A DNA stretch of 64,000 nucleotides from Chitinophagaceae bacterium (GTDB lineage: Bacteria; Bacteroidota; Bacteroidia; Chitinophagales; Chitinophagaceae), in assembly GCA_947447465.1 (NCBI GenBank), contig CANFKE010000007.1, positions 51,803 through 115,802 of the forward strand, read 5' to 3'. The notes beneath the pieces are model-generated. The model made no database searches. It was not told the origin of the DNA and saw only the letters and a program-made list of their open reading frames with translations. The position numbers and the translations under genes were made by a program. Position 1 is the stretch's first letter, and each line of letters begins with the position of its first letter. Below, one piece after another: positions 55,632 through 64,000 of this stretch.

Positions 55632-58523
55632 ATGCGCACCCTCAAATGCATACTTATTGTTCTCATTTCTTTTTTGGCCTCAGACAGTGCTTCAGCACAA
55701 AATCTGTTGCAAAATGGCACTTTTAGCGCTTCAGGTGCTAACTGGATAACTTCATGCACGAGCATTGAGGCTACTTATTTTGAAACCACTTATGGAGGTT
55801 CTGTTGGAACTAACAGGGTTGCGGAGGTCGATGACGAGTCTTGTTTTCATCAGGATATATGTGTGCTCCCCGGTGCCAGCTACACATTTGCTATGCAGGC
55901 CTCAAGGCGCACATCAGGTGGTCCCAATCCTACTACCAGTCATATCAACATCATCGGGCTCGATGCGCTTGGTGCCACAGTAGCCACTTATGTCAATATG
56001 GATTTCACCAGGACCAATACCACATTCAGCCTTACCGCTGTAACGGGGATACCTACTATTGTTGTGCCCGCAGGGTCGGGTGTGGTGCGGTTAAGGGTCA
56101 CACTGACCGATAATACATCCGGCTATTCTACTTTGGGTATGATCGTAGATAATCTTAGTCTCACATTTGCCACACCTCCGGCTGTTGTAGCGGCAGCTAC
56201 TGCATGTCAGAATCTCGCTGCTTCTTTCAGTGTGTCTGGTGTTTCCTCCGGGTCAGATATTTTTTATAATTGGACTTTTGGTGGCAGTGCATCACCTGCT
56301 ACTTCAACCGCAGCTACGCCCTCAGTTACCTGGAGCTCAGCAGGGGCAACAGCAGCAACCGTTGGACTAGGTAATGGCACTTGCTGGGTAGATACCATTA
56401 GTTATGCGGTTACCGTAAATCCTACCGTTACAACTACGCTGTATGATACTATTTGTTTTAATAGCCCCATTACTTTTAATGGTTCAGTAATAAATACCAG
56501 TGGTACTTATCTCGATACATTGTCCACCATTCTCGGTTGCGACTCAATGATCACGCTTCATTTGTTTGTTAAGCCTCAGCCGGCCGCACCGGTTATCACT
56601 GGCGATACCTTCTACTGTCAGGGTGAAGCATTTGTTCCGTTCACAGTTACTGGTGCAGGCATATTGTGGTACACAACACCCACAGGTGGCGTAGGCACTC
56701 CTGCCGCTCCGGTAGTACCTACGAGTACTCCGGGTGTGTATATCTATTATGCATCACAGGTAGTCAATGGCTGCGAAAGTGCAAGAGATTCCATCAAGGT
56801 TACGGTTAACCTCACTCCGGCAGCACCCACTGCACCGGCAGTTACCTATTGCCAATATACCGCTACAGTTCCGCTTACCGCTACAGGCACCAATATTCTC
56901 TGGTACACTTCTGCAACAGGTGGCACTGGTTCCGCTACCGCTCCTACACCATCAAGTGCGGTAGCTGGGGTGTTTACTTGGTATGTCAGCCAAACAAATA
57001 ATACCTGCGAAGGCCCGAGAACACCTGTAACTGTTACCATTTTTGCCAAACCACCGGCACCGGTCATTACTAACGATCCGGGTACTTATTGTCCGGGCCA
57101 GCCGTTCAATAACTGGACCATTGTGCTGGGATCTAACATTCTCTGGTACACTGCTGCTACTGGCGGTGTCGGTTCAACAACTGCTCCTGTGGTCAATACA
57201 TCTGTACCGGGTACATACACTTATTGGGCTAGTCAGACTGTCAACGGATGTGAGGGCGACAGATCTTCTGTTACAGTAGTTGTGAACGGCATTGTTACAG
57301 CAGATTTTAGTTATACGATCAGGCGCGGATGTCATGGCGATACGGTTTCTTTCACTAACCTATCTACAGGTGGGGTCAATTATTCATGGAACTTCGGTGA
57401 TGGTACATCATCTACAGTATTCAGCCCTACGCATATCTATCCGGTGCAGAATACTTATACTGTAAAATTATTTACACATAGCTATACCTGCGTAGATAGC
57501 AGCGTACAGACAATTGATCTCAATCATAAGGATAGCTCAGGTTTTACCATTGTTTCGCCTCTTCTATGTGAAGGGTCTTCTACTTCTTTCACCAATCAGT
57601 CTATTGCTACCGGGCCTTCATATACTTGGATATTTGGCGATGGAGGTACAAGCACCGCCGCAAACCCTAGCCATACTTATACTGCCAGTGGCATATATAC
57701 GGTCGCACTTGTAGTTACAGACTTTGTACCATGTAAAGACACCTCTTATCAGGTGGTCACCGTCGATTCATCTGGTGGCATTGGTTTGCGGGTAACAGAT
57801 ACATTATTGTGTAGGGGTACTTATGTAACTATGACCACCGATTTTCTGGATATAGGCACTGATGCCATCGTCTGGAATTTCGGCAACGGAGATAGTGCCA
57901 AGGATGTAAACCCTGTGGTTTACGCCTACCAGGAGCCGGGAGTATATACGCTTACCACTACTACCAGATTCAGGGCCTGTCCTACGCTCAGCACTTCTCG
58001 TATCATTACGGTATTGCCGCAACCGGTTATAAGTCTGGGGCCCGATACTACGATCTGCGCGGGAAGTGAATCGGTCATACTTAAAGACTGGCTGAACGAT
58101 GGGGTAGCAGGTATGTCCTGGTTATGGAACACCGGGGCTACTACTTCGTCTGTAATTGTGGGTACAGACGGTTTATTCTCTGCTACTGTAAGATTTGGCA
58201 ACTGCTCTGCTACAGACTCAGTAACGGTTACTAATGATTGTTATGCGCATATCCCCAATGTATTCTCTCCTAATAATGATGGACTCAACGATTACTTCAA
58301 TCCGAGAGATTACTTTGGTAAGCAGCTTACAAGTTTTAAAATGGACATCTATAACCGTTGGGGGCAGATCATTTTCTCTACAGATAAGCTGACTGGCAAG
58401 GGTTGGGATGGTAATTTCAATGGCGAACCTCAAATGCAAGGTGTCTATGTTTACGCCATCAAAGCCACTTTCGGTGATGGCCAGAAGATAGATCAGCATG
58501 GTAATCTTACCCTGATAAGGTAG
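55632..58523 (+). CDS. Secreted PKD/Ig-like repeat protein with type B (CHU_C, gliding-associated) T9SS C-terminal domain
   Basis: A signal peptide (1-22, ending SAQ) is followed by a carbohydrate-binding-like jelly roll (about 25-180, NGTFSASGANWITSC...), a PKD-like segment, three Ig-like CHU repeats of about 80 residues (LWYTTPTGGVGTP..., LWYTSATGGTGSA..., LWYTAATGGVGST...; about 317-555), three PKD domains (YSWNFGDGTSS, YTWIFGDGGTS, IVWNFGNGDSA), an Ig-like segment and finally CHU_C: IPNVFSPNNDGLNDYFNPRDYFGKQLTSFKMDIYNRWGQIIFST. That end is the type B T9SS signal, used to attach or export large adhesins. It starts 171 bases after the tandem repeat. No enzyme domain is seen. Confidence 0.92.
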   Translation: MRTLKCILIVLISFLASDSASAQNLLQNGTFSASGANWITSCTSIEATYFETTYGGSVGTNRVAEVDDESCFHQDICVLPGASYTFAMQASRRTSGGPNPTTSHINIIGLDALGATVATYVNMDFTRTNTTFSLTAVTGIPTIVVPAGSGVVRLRVTLTDNTSGYSTLGMIVDNLSLTFATPPAVVAAATACQNLAASFSVSGVSSGSDIFYNWTFGGSASPATSTAATPSVTWSSAGATAATVGLGNGTCWVDTISYAVTVNPTVTTTLYDTICFNSPITFNGSVINTSGTYLDTLSTILGCDSMITLHLFVKPQPAAPVITGDTFYCQGEAFVPFTVTGAGILWYTTPTGGVGTPAAPVVPTSTPGVYIYYASQVVNGCESARDSIKVTVNLTPAAPTAPAVTYCQYTATVPLTATGTNILWYTSATGGTGSATAPTPSSAVAGVFTWYVSQTNNTCEGPRTPVTVTIFAKPPAPVITNDPGTYCPGQPFNNWTIVLGSNILWYTAATGGVGSTTAPVVNTSVPGTYTYWASQTVNGCEGDRSSVTVVVNGIVTADFSYTIRRGCHGDTVSFTNLSTGGVNYSWNFGDGTSSTVFSPTHIYPVQNTYTVKLFTHSYTCVDSSVQTIDLNHKDSSGFTIVSPLLCEGSSTSFTNQSIATGPSYTWIFGDGGTSTAANPSHTYTASGIYTVALVVTDFVPCKDTSYQVVTVDSSGGIGLRVTDTLLCRGTYVTMTTDFLDIGTDAIVWNFGNGDSAKDVNPVVYAYQEPGVYTLTTTTRFRACPTLSTSRIITVLPQPVISLGPDTTICAGSESVILKDWLNDGVAGMSWLWNTGATTSSVIVGTDGLFSATVRFGNCSATDSVTVTNDCYAHIPNVFSPNNDGLNDYFNPRDYFGKQLTSFKMDIYNRWGQIIFSTDKLTGKGWDGNFNGEPQMQGVYVYAIKATFGDGQKIDQHGNLTLIR

Positions 58524-58567
58524 GTAAAGAAACTTGATTCTCAGGTGGTAAAGTCTTTTTGATCAGT

Positions 58568-59257
58568 TTATAATACTGCGTGGTAACGGGATAATTCCCA
58601 TACATAATGTATGCTCTGCGCAGGATGATTGATACACATTTTTACGATGCCCGTACTGTCACTTACAAAGAACCTGTCGTTGGTGCCTGTGCTGTCATGT
58701 GCTATTTCGGTCACATTATTATATAGGTTACCATTAACGGAATAAGACGCATAGCTTCTGACCACCGAATTTGTCTCTGAGGAATCTGAGGATGGGAAAG
58801 AAGAACTGGTAGGATACATGAAGAAAGGGGTGTAAACTGTCATGTTACCGTTTATAAGGTAGTTCAATGTGCTGTAATTGTTCATCAGGCTCATAGATAG
58901 GGTAGAGGATGCAGCAAGTTGCGGGCTATCAATATTACGACTGGAGATGTTGATAGTATAGACTATCAAGTACATGAAATGAGCATTGCCCGGACCTGTA
59001 GAATTAAGGCTTTGCCATGCTTGCGTGGTATTGTCACTTACATAAAAACTATCCATTCGTCCTGATACAGAATCTCTATAGATCCAATAAGTGCCCGGTT
59101 TGAAGTTGAAATTAGCTACCAATCCCTTGTCGGGAAATGTAGTATCTGAATTATTGTTATTATTAGGGGCAATATATGGATCTGACTTTTTACAACGGGT
59201 GAACAGCAACAATAAAAGTGCCGGTGCGATCAACAGATATTTTATAGATGGGGTCAT
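58568..59257 (-). CDS. Putative secreted or lipoprotein-like protein, unknown function
   Basis: The N-terminus is a strong hydrophobic signal (MTPSIKYLLIAPALLLLLFTRCKKSD). The Cys is preceded by Arg (FTRC), which departs from a standard lipobox, so lipidation is uncertain. After an Asn-rich linker (APNNNNNSDTTFP) come about 180 residues of beta-type sequence (FKPGTYWIYRDSVSGRMDSFYVSDN), which begins like extracellular proteins assessing a text-like GTYWIYRD motif seen in Bacteroidota lipoproteins. No family is named. It converges on the PKD/CHU_C gene. Confidence 0.7.
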   Translation of the reverse strand: MTPSIKYLLIAPALLLLLFTRCKKSDPYIAPNNNNNSDTTFPDKGLVANFNFKPGTYWIYRDSVSGRMDSFYVSDNTTQAWQSLNSTGPGNAHFMYLIVYTINISSRNIDSPQLAASSTLSMSLMNNYSTLNYLINGNMTVYTPFFMYPTSSSFPSSDSSETNSVVRSYASYSVNGNLYNNVTEIAHDSTGTNDRFFVSDSTGIVKMCINHPAQSIHYVWELSRYHAVL

Positions 59258-59372
59258 AGCGTTAATTTGCTAAACGTAAATTTACATTAAATAGTATATA
59301 TCGGGTAATTCCATTTTAACTATTACCGACAGGTGCCATCATACAAGATAATGTAGGGTGATATTAAATTCT

Positions 59373-59380
59373 TACTTTTA
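59373..59380 (+). promoter_or_regulatory. Near-consensus -7 element for the UMF1 transporter gene
   Basis: TACTTTTA matches TAnnTTTG except the last base and lies five bases before the ATG. The geometry is the same as for purB, but the match is weaker. Confidence 0.3.
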
Positions 59381-59385
59381 GCCTC

Positions 59386-60732
59386 ATGGACAACTCGACG
59401 GTCGATATGCCGGTAATAGAATCATCTAAGTCTGTGCAAAGAGCATGGGCTATGTATGACTGGGCCAATTCTGCCTACAATCTGGTCATTACCTCTACTA
59501 TCTTTCCCATTTATTATGAGGCGGTAACGTCTGTAAAGTCGGCTAAAGGTGAGGTGCTTAACGATACGGTCTCTTTCTTTGGCATCCATGTAAAGAATAG
59601 CTCCCTGTTCGATTATTCGATCTCAGCAGCTTATCTGATCATAGCGCTGTTATCTCCTATCTTATCTTCTGTAGCCGATTATAAGGGCAATAAGAAGCGG
59701 TTCATGCAGCTATTTTGTTATCTGGGTGCTGCAGCTTGTTGCGGCTTATATTTCTTTAGAAGAGATACTGTTGAGTTGGGTATAATCTGTTCATCTATAG
59801 CAGCTTTGGGGTATTGCGGAAGTCTGGTGTTCTATAACGCTTACCTGCCGGAAATAGCTCCTGAAGAAGATCGGGACAGGTTGAGTGCTCAAGGCTTTTC
59901 ATATGGTTATATTGGTAGTGTTCTGTTGCAGATCATCTGTTTCGTTTTTGTATTGAAACCCGATTGGTTTGGTATCAAGGACGATTCATTTGCACCTCGC
60001 CTCTCGTTCTTGTTGGTAGGGTTGTGGTGGTTTGGTTTTGCGCAGATCACATTCTTCAAATTACCCAAAGGAGTGGCTTTACCCACTCAGCCCCGGCACG
60101 GTGTCTTGGTCAATGGTTTCATTGAACTAAAGAAAGTATTGGGCCAGCTAAAGCAAATGCCTGTCTTAAAGACCTATCTGGGTGCATTCTTTTTCTATAG
60201 TATGGGCGTACAGACAGTGATGCTGGCCGCAGCGCTGTTTGGTAGTAAGGAACTGAAATTGGAGCAAGGGCAGTTGATCACTACCATTCTTATTATACAG
60301 TTAGTTGCCATTGCCGGCGCCTATCTTATGGCAAAACTAGCAGCTATATTCGGTAATCTGAAAGTGTTGCTGTTTGTGTTATTTATATGGGTAGGTATAT
60401 GTGTGGGTGCTTATTTTGTGCAAACAGCCATGGAGTTTTATGTATTGGCTACCATAGTAGGAATAGTAATGGGGGGCATACAATCACTCAGCCGTTCCAC
60501 CTATTCCAAACTTATGCCTGTAACACATGATACAGCCTCATTCTTCAGTTTTTATGATGTTACGGAAAAGTTGGCCATTGTAATAGGTATGATGTCATTC
60601 GGGTTCATTGACAGCCTTATGAATATGAGGAGCGCTATAGTAGCTCTGATCACATTTTTTGTGGCGGGGGCATTGATTTTGTACCTTGCGATTAGGAAAG
60701 AGGCAGCTCATAAAGCCGGCACTTCACTTTAA
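59386..60732 (+). CDS. MFS transporter, UMF1 (Atg22-like) family
   Basis: The 448 residues have about eleven to twelve membrane segments and the hallmark N-terminal RAWAMYDWANSAYNLVITSTIFPIYY of the UMF1 family of Atg22-like major facilitators. PILSSVADYKGNKKRFM is the inter-helical loop, and YNAYLPEIAPEEDRDRLSAQGFSYGYIGSVLL and GIVMGGIQSLSRSTYSKLMP are strongly conserved family segments. Substrates are unknown; the eukaryotic relatives export amino acids from vacuoles. It is followed 33 bases later by the MBL hydrolase gene and may share its transcript. Confidence 0.92.
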   Translation: MDNSTVDMPVIESSKSVQRAWAMYDWANSAYNLVITSTIFPIYYEAVTSVKSAKGEVLNDTVSFFGIHVKNSSLFDYSISAAYLIIALLSPILSSVADYKGNKKRFMQLFCYLGAAACCGLYFFRRDTVELGIICSSIAALGYCGSLVFYNAYLPEIAPEEDRDRLSAQGFSYGYIGSVLLQIICFVFVLKPDWFGIKDDSFAPRLSFLLVGLWWFGFAQITFFKLPKGVALPTQPRHGVLVNGFIELKKVLGQLKQMPVLKTYLGAFFFYSMGVQTVMLAAALFGSKELKLEQGQLITTILIIQLVAIAGAYLMAKLAAIFGNLKVLLFVLFIWVGICVGAYFVQTAMEFYVLATIVGIVMGGIQSLSRSTYSKLMPVTHDTASFFSFYDVTEKLAIVIGMMSFGFIDSLMNMRSAIVALITFFVAGALILYLAIRKEAAHKAGTSL

Positions 60733-60765
60733 ATCAGCATTTGATCATTCAGAATATTAATTGTT

Positions 60766-61626
60766 ATGAAACTATATACAATAAACGCAGGATACTTTAA
60801 GTTAGACGGTGGTGCCATGCATGGTGTAGTGCCCAAGGTAATGTGGAGCAAAGCGAACCCATCGGACGATAATAACATGTGTACCTGGGCTATGCGTTGC
60901 TTGCTGATAGAGCATGGCAACAACCGCATACTTATAGATAATGGTATGGGATATAAGCAGGATGAGAAGTTCTTCAGTCACTTTCATCCGCATGGTGATG
61001 ACAGCATTGAGAAGAATCTTGCCAAACATGGCTTTACAACCGATGACATTACCGATGTATTTCTGACTCACCTGCATTTTGATCATTGTGGTGGTTCGAT
61101 CACCAGAGATGCAGATGGCAAGTTAGTGCCGACATTTAAAAAAGCGGTCTATTGGTCTAATCACAAGCATTGGAAAGAAGCCATTAACCCCAATGAAAGA
61201 GAAAAGGCTTCTTTCCTGAAAGAGAACATATTGCCAATAGAAGAGAGTGGTCAGTTGAAATTTGTTGATGTGGCTGATGGTGGTGAATGGATAGAGGACA
61301 TACGGATCAGATTCTGCCAGGGGCATACTGAATCTATGATGTTACCACAGATCAAGTTCAATGATACTACTATTCTCTTCTGTGCCGATCTGTTGCCTAG
61401 TGTGGCACATATTTCTCTGCCATGGGTAATGGCATACGATATGCGCCCGTTAGATACACTCAATGAAAAGGCGCGCATACTTCAGGAAGCTGTGGCTAAT
61501 GACTGGGTGTTGTTTCTGGAGCATGATCCTAAGAATGAATGCTGTATGTTGCAACAGACAGATAAGGGTATTAGACTAAAGAAAACGTTTGCTCTTGCAG
61601 ACCTTGAGACAGAAGTAAAGAAGTAA
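60766..61626 (+). CDS. MBL-fold metallo-hydrolase
   Basis: The 286-residue chain has the metallo-beta-lactamase fold's zinc motif HLHFDHCGG (about residue 106), a second His in FCQGHTESMM, an Asp in CADLLP, and EHDPKNE near the end, which supply the usual five to six metal ligands. A cytosolic location fits the lack of a signal peptide. The overall layout resembles the lactonase/YtnP-like branch of the family, which hydrolyses lactones or similar esters; that is an inference. It lies 33 bases after the UMF1 gene. Confidence 0.85.
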   Translation: MKLYTINAGYFKLDGGAMHGVVPKVMWSKANPSDDNNMCTWAMRCLLIEHGNNRILIDNGMGYKQDEKFFSHFHPHGDDSIEKNLAKHGFTTDDITDVFLTHLHFDHCGGSITRDADGKLVPTFKKAVYWSNHKHWKEAINPNEREKASFLKENILPIEESGQLKFVDVADGGEWIEDIRIRFCQGHTESMMLPQIKFNDTTILFCADLLPSVAHISLPWVMAYDMRPLDTLNEKARILQEAVANDWVLFLEHDPKNECCMLQQTDKGIRLKKTFALADLETEVKK

Positions 61627-61637
61627 TTAGCTTACCT

Positions 61638-61668
61638 GATGTGGTACGCTTCACAGGTGTGCCACATC
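61638..61668. terminator. Hairpin between convergent MBL and mini T9SS-domain genes
   Basis: GATGTGGTACGC pairs with GTGTGCCACATC (12 pairs with two G-T wobbles) around a 7-base loop. The T tract is weak. Confidence 0.55.
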
Positions 61669-61687
61669 TATATTCTTAAAGCGGCAT

Positions 61688-62059
61688 CTATTCTATCTCC
61701 AGCATAAACGCTTTTTCAGTTTTATTCTTATATACCAGCGATACAAAATACACACCCTTCGAAAGCTTGTGTATATCAATACTTTCTTCGGGTAATATGC
61801 GGGATTGCTTGATCAGATCTCCTTTTTCATCTGTGATTATTGCCCAAGGTGCTTTGGTCAATTCTGGCAGATTACTGAAGGAAATGCTACCGTTGCCGCG
61901 CGCCATTTCCGTTCCTTCAAATATGTTATCGTGCTTCATCGTAGGTTTTGCTTTTGGGCTTTTAATGCGTGCAGTGCTAGCGTAAGATCTGTCTGATGTT
62001 TGGGCGTGTGCAGCGCTGAAACCTGCTACTAATGTGCAGATAATGATAATGCGTTTCAT
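61688..62059 (-). CDS. Short secreted protein consisting mainly of a T9SS-like C-terminal domain
   Basis: The 123 residues start with a signal peptide (1-19, AHAQ). A basic 40-residue linker follows, then about 70 residues that look like a T9SS type A sorting domain: ISFSNLPELTKAPWAIITDEKGDLIKQSRILPEESIDIHKLSKGVYFVSLVYKNKTEKAFMLEI. The DEKGDLIKQ, IDIHKLSKGVYFV and K-x-F-x-L-E-I pieces match the usual strand pattern. There is no room for a cargo domain. Whether it is exported in its own right or is a degenerate remnant is open. Confidence 0.75.
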   Translation of the reverse strand: MKRIIIICTLVAGFSAAHAQTSDRSYASTARIKSPKAKPTMKHDNIFEGTEMARGNGSISFSNLPELTKAPWAIITDEKGDLIKQSRILPEESIDIHKLSKGVYFVSLVYKNKTEKAFMLEIE

Positions 62060-62344
62060 TTTCTTTTGTTTTAAAGGTGAGTGTTTGTTGTCTGTATATG
62101 ACGCTGTAAAAGTAGAAGAGGTTACAAGGGCAGGCTTACCGCTAATCGGGTGATTTGCAATTCTGTAACAGGTGAAATAAAGGGGGATAAATAACTAAAA
62201 ATTGAAAAGCAAAAACTAAAAGTGGTCTGCGCCATTATATGATCAATAAACTAAAATGCAAATTCACAATTGGAATGAATACCAATACTCACTATTCACG
62301 CACAATGGGGGAGGTGATCAAAGTCTGATATTCGATAGGTCTTT

Positions 62345-62384
62345 ATTGTCGCATTCCATCCCATTTTACCACATTGCCGCATTA
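62345..62384. repeat. Dispersed intergenic repeat matching 51166-51222
   Basis: ATTGTCGCATTCCATC and CACATTGCCGCATTA occur exactly as near 51.2 kb, with a shorter spacer between them (9 versus 26 bases). Confidence 0.7.
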
Positions 62385-62406
62385 CCCACGCCATTCCTTA
62401 AAATAT

Positions 62407-62414
62407 TATCTTTG
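62407..62414 (+). promoter_or_regulatory. -7 promoter element abutting the purB start codon
   Basis: TATCTTTG is an exact TAnnTTTG with five bases (CTGCC) before the ATG, implying a leaderless or nearly leaderless purB mRNA. Confidence 0.55.
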
Positions 62415-62419
62415 CTGCC

Positions 62420-63769
62420 ATGGAACTCAATGCACTCACCGCCATCAGCCCAATAGACGGTCGTTACCGCTCTCAGTTGGCTTCTTTAGCACAGTATTTT
62501 TCAGAATTCGGACTGATCCGCTACCGGGTAAGGGTAGAGGTCGAGTATTTTTTGTTTTTAGCAGAGCAGAAGATAATAACCCTTCCTGCTAAAGTAAAGC
62601 CGGCAAAGCTCAGGGCCATCTATCAGGACTTCACAGAAGCTGATGCTATGCAGATAAAGGGAATTGAGCGCACTACGAATCATGATGTAAAGGCGGTAGA
62701 ATACTTCCTTAAGGAGAAACTCACCGCTATGGGCGCAGGTGAAAGTGTAGAATGGATCCATTTCGGATTAACATCTCAGGATATTAATAATACGGCTACG
62801 CCATTGTTGTGGAAAGAAGCATTGGAGGATACCTATCTGCCAATGCTATACAATATAGTATTGCAGCTGAGAGGTATGGCTAAAGAATGGAGTGCCATTC
62901 CGCTTTTAGCCCGCACTCACGGACAGCCTGCCTCGCCTACTATGCTGGGAAAGGAAATAATGGTATTTGTAGAGCGTTTGGAAGGACAGATCAGATTACT
63001 GAGCCATATACCGTTTGCAGCTAAATTTGGTGGTGCTACAGGCAATTTCAATGCTCATTATGTAGCATTCAGCAAACATGACTGGGAGAAGTTCGGTAAT
63101 GACTTTGTGAATAATAAGCTGGGGTTGGAGCGTATGCAATACACTACCCAGATAGAGCATTATGATAATCTGGCAGCTCAGTTCGACTCGCTTAAAAGGA
63201 TCAACACTATTATGATTGACCTGTGCCGCGATATGTGGCAGTATATCAGTATGGAGTATTTTAAGCAGAAAGTAAAGGAAGGAGAAGTGGGTAGCAGTGC
63301 TATGCCGCACAAGGTGAACCCCATTGATTTTGAAAATGCAGAAGGGAATCTGGGTATTGCCAATGCAATTTATGAGCATCTGAGTGCCAAATTACCTATC
63401 AGCCGTCTGCAGCGCGACCTTACAGATAGTACAGTATTGCGTAATGTGGGTATGCCGCTCAGTCATAGCTTTCTTGCATTGCGTTCTTTAGAAAAGGGGC
63501 TTGGTAAGCTATTACTGAATGCCAAGAAGATGGAAGACGATCTGGAAAATAACTGGGCGGTAGTAGCAGAGGCAATACAGACCATATTGCGCCGCGAAAA
63601 CTACCCGCAGCCATATGAGGCGCTAAAGGCATTGACCAGAGGAAAGACCAATATTGGCAAGAAAGATATACATGATTTTGTGGATGGACTGAATGTAAGT
63701 GCTAAAGTGAAAAAAGAGCTGAAAGCCATTACTCCACATAACTATACAGGGGTCAATTTCAGTTATTGA
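62420..63769 (+). CDS. purB: Adenylosuccinate lyase
   Basis: PurB acts twice in purine synthesis, splitting fumarate from SAICAR and from adenylosuccinate. The superfamily signature GSSAMPHKVNPIDFENAEGNL is intact and carries the catalytic Ser loop. The N-terminal ALTAISPIDGRYRSQLASL, the histidine-bearing TNHDVKAVEYFLKEKL and WIHFGLTSQDINNTATPLL, and LLARTHGQPASPTMLGKE are all typical. The 449-residue length is normal. It starts at ATG 62420, five bases after a -7 element. A gene boundary of 124 bases separates it from aconitase. Confidence 0.97.
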   Translation: MELNALTAISPIDGRYRSQLASLAQYFSEFGLIRYRVRVEVEYFLFLAEQKIITLPAKVKPAKLRAIYQDFTEADAMQIKGIERTTNHDVKAVEYFLKEKLTAMGAGESVEWIHFGLTSQDINNTATPLLWKEALEDTYLPMLYNIVLQLRGMAKEWSAIPLLARTHGQPASPTMLGKEIMVFVERLEGQIRLLSHIPFAAKFGGATGNFNAHYVAFSKHDWEKFGNDFVNNKLGLERMQYTTQIEHYDNLAAQFDSLKRINTIMIDLCRDMWQYISMEYFKQKVKEGEVGSSAMPHKVNPIDFENAEGNLGIANAIYEHLSAKLPISRLQRDLTDSTVLRNVGMPLSHSFLALRSLEKGLGKLLLNAKKMEDDLENNWAVVAEAIQTILRRENYPQPYEALKALTRGKTNIGKKDIHDFVDGLNVSAKVKKELKAITPHNYTGVNFSY

Positions 63770-63855
63770 TATAAAAATATCTGTGTTGTATGCAGCTAGC
63801 TATACATTGTTAGCACATATTGTCACAGCTATTTCATTTTCTGTGCCGATTTTGG

Positions 63856-63863
63856 TAAATTTG
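63856..63863 (+). promoter_or_regulatory. -7 promoter element for the aconitase gene
   Basis: TAAATTTG is an exact TAnnTTTG 30 bases before the ATG, giving a leader of about 25 bases. Confidence 0.5.
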
Positions 63864-63893
63864 CACAAATTCTACGCATTAAATTTTTACTTC

Positions 63894-64000
63894 ATGGCAT
63901 TTGATATTGATCTGATCAAGAAAGTTTACGAACAATTACCTGGCAAAGTAGAAGCAGCGCGCAAGCTTTTGGGCCGTCCGCTGACACTTGCAGAAAAGAC
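63894..64000 (+). CDS. Aconitate hydratase, N-terminal fragment (cut by window edge)
   Basis: Only 35 codons are visible: MAFDIDLIKKVYEQLPGKVEAARKLLGRPLTLAEK. This is the characteristic N-terminus of Bacteroidota mitochondrial-type aconitases, which convert citrate to isocitrate in the TCA cycle. The fragment was too short for the ORF track. An upstream -7 element supports the start at 63894. The iron-sulphur and active-site residues lie outside the window. Confidence 0.8.
   Translation, partial: MAFDIDLIKKVYEQLPGKVEAARKLLGRPLTLAEK

Larger units (their letters stand above)
62060..62419. other. Intergenic region upstream of purB
   Basis: 360 bases without a credible gene; the short ORF near 62256 is compositionally poor. 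It contains the second copy of the ATTGTCGCATTCCATC/CACATTGCCGCATTA repeat block (62345-62384) and the purB -7 element. Confidence 0.5.

Noticed and set aside
62256-62456. 66-residue plus-strand ORF before purB
   Set aside because: It overlaps the repeat block and the purB promoter and start, and has no recognisable features.
1-64000. Transfer or mobile island
   Set aside because: No integrase, transposase, tRNA gene boundary or marked change in base composition is visible beyond the Asn/Thr-rich repeats of the giant gene and AT-rich spacers.

Overview
The window is a chromosomal segment of a Bacteroidota bacterium, most likely from the Chitinophagia side of the phylum. The evidence is: type IX secretion (T9SS) style C-terminal sorting domains on several very large secreted proteins, a CHU_C/gliding-type C-terminal domain, the Bacteroidota promoter -7 element TAnnTTTG upstream of many genes, an Atg22-like UMF1 transporter, and moderate-to-low G+C. 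I see no rRNA, tRNA, prophage, insertion sequence or CRISPR array. Both window edges cut a gene: an unidentified secreted protein on the left and the start of aconitate hydratase on the right.

Layout. 1-2.5 kb: tail of an unknown protein and an NHL-repeat secreted protein. 2.5-5 kb (minus): an MlaF-like ABC ATPase behind an acyl-CoA carboxylase beta subunit. 5.2-9 kb: an OppC-like permease, a TPR protein ending in a histidine-kinase-like phosphoacceptor helix without an ATPase domain, and a lipoprotein. 9.1-12.8 kb: a WecA-type sugar-phosphate transferase, the GTPase MeaB, an O-antigen ligase/polymerase-like membrane protein and a small conserved protein. 13.1-14.6 kb: a DegP/HtrA protease. 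14.9-20.6 kb: a TetR-led efflux operon (TolC, HlyD-like lipoprotein, FtsX-type permease, ATPase, small secreted protein). 20.7-23 kb: a BlaI/M56 signalling pair with twin operator dyads. 23-27.5 kb: beta-barrel-like protein, Lon protease, Ldh-type dehydrogenase. 27.9-39.2 kb: one 3784-residue T9SS cell-surface protein. 39.4-49.4 kb: MiaB, a thermolysin-like T9SS protease, a DUF1697 protein, GuaB, a membrane protein, a sugar oxidoreductase and a FAD oxidoreductase. 49.6-54.4 kb: Maf, a UbiA prenyltransferase, PyrE, a Nudix protein, and an ECF sigma / anti-sigma / Spy-like operon. 54.4-55.6 kb: a long intergenic region with a 202-bp tandem repeat. 55.6-64 kb: a PKD/CHU_C protein, a lipoprotein-like protein, a UMF1 transporter, an MBL hydrolase, a mini T9SS-domain protein, PurB and the start of aconitase.

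How it fits together. Most of the window is ordinary housekeeping mixed with cell-envelope functions: surface proteins exported by T9SS (whose machinery is not here), envelope proteases (DegP, M56, M4-like), envelope stress or signal circuits (BlaI/M56, ECF sigma with membrane anti-sigma and Spy-like partner, TPR phosphoacceptor protein) and polysaccharide synthesis (WecA-like, O-antigen ligase-like, Gfo/Idh/MocA). The points most worth a second look are the 202-bp tandem array with switchable hairpins, the M56 receptor with a coiled-coil output in place of a beta-lactam sensor, the promoter placement implying leaderless mRNAs for guaB, purB and pyrE, the split Ig domains in the giant protein, and three small dispersed intergenic repeat families.
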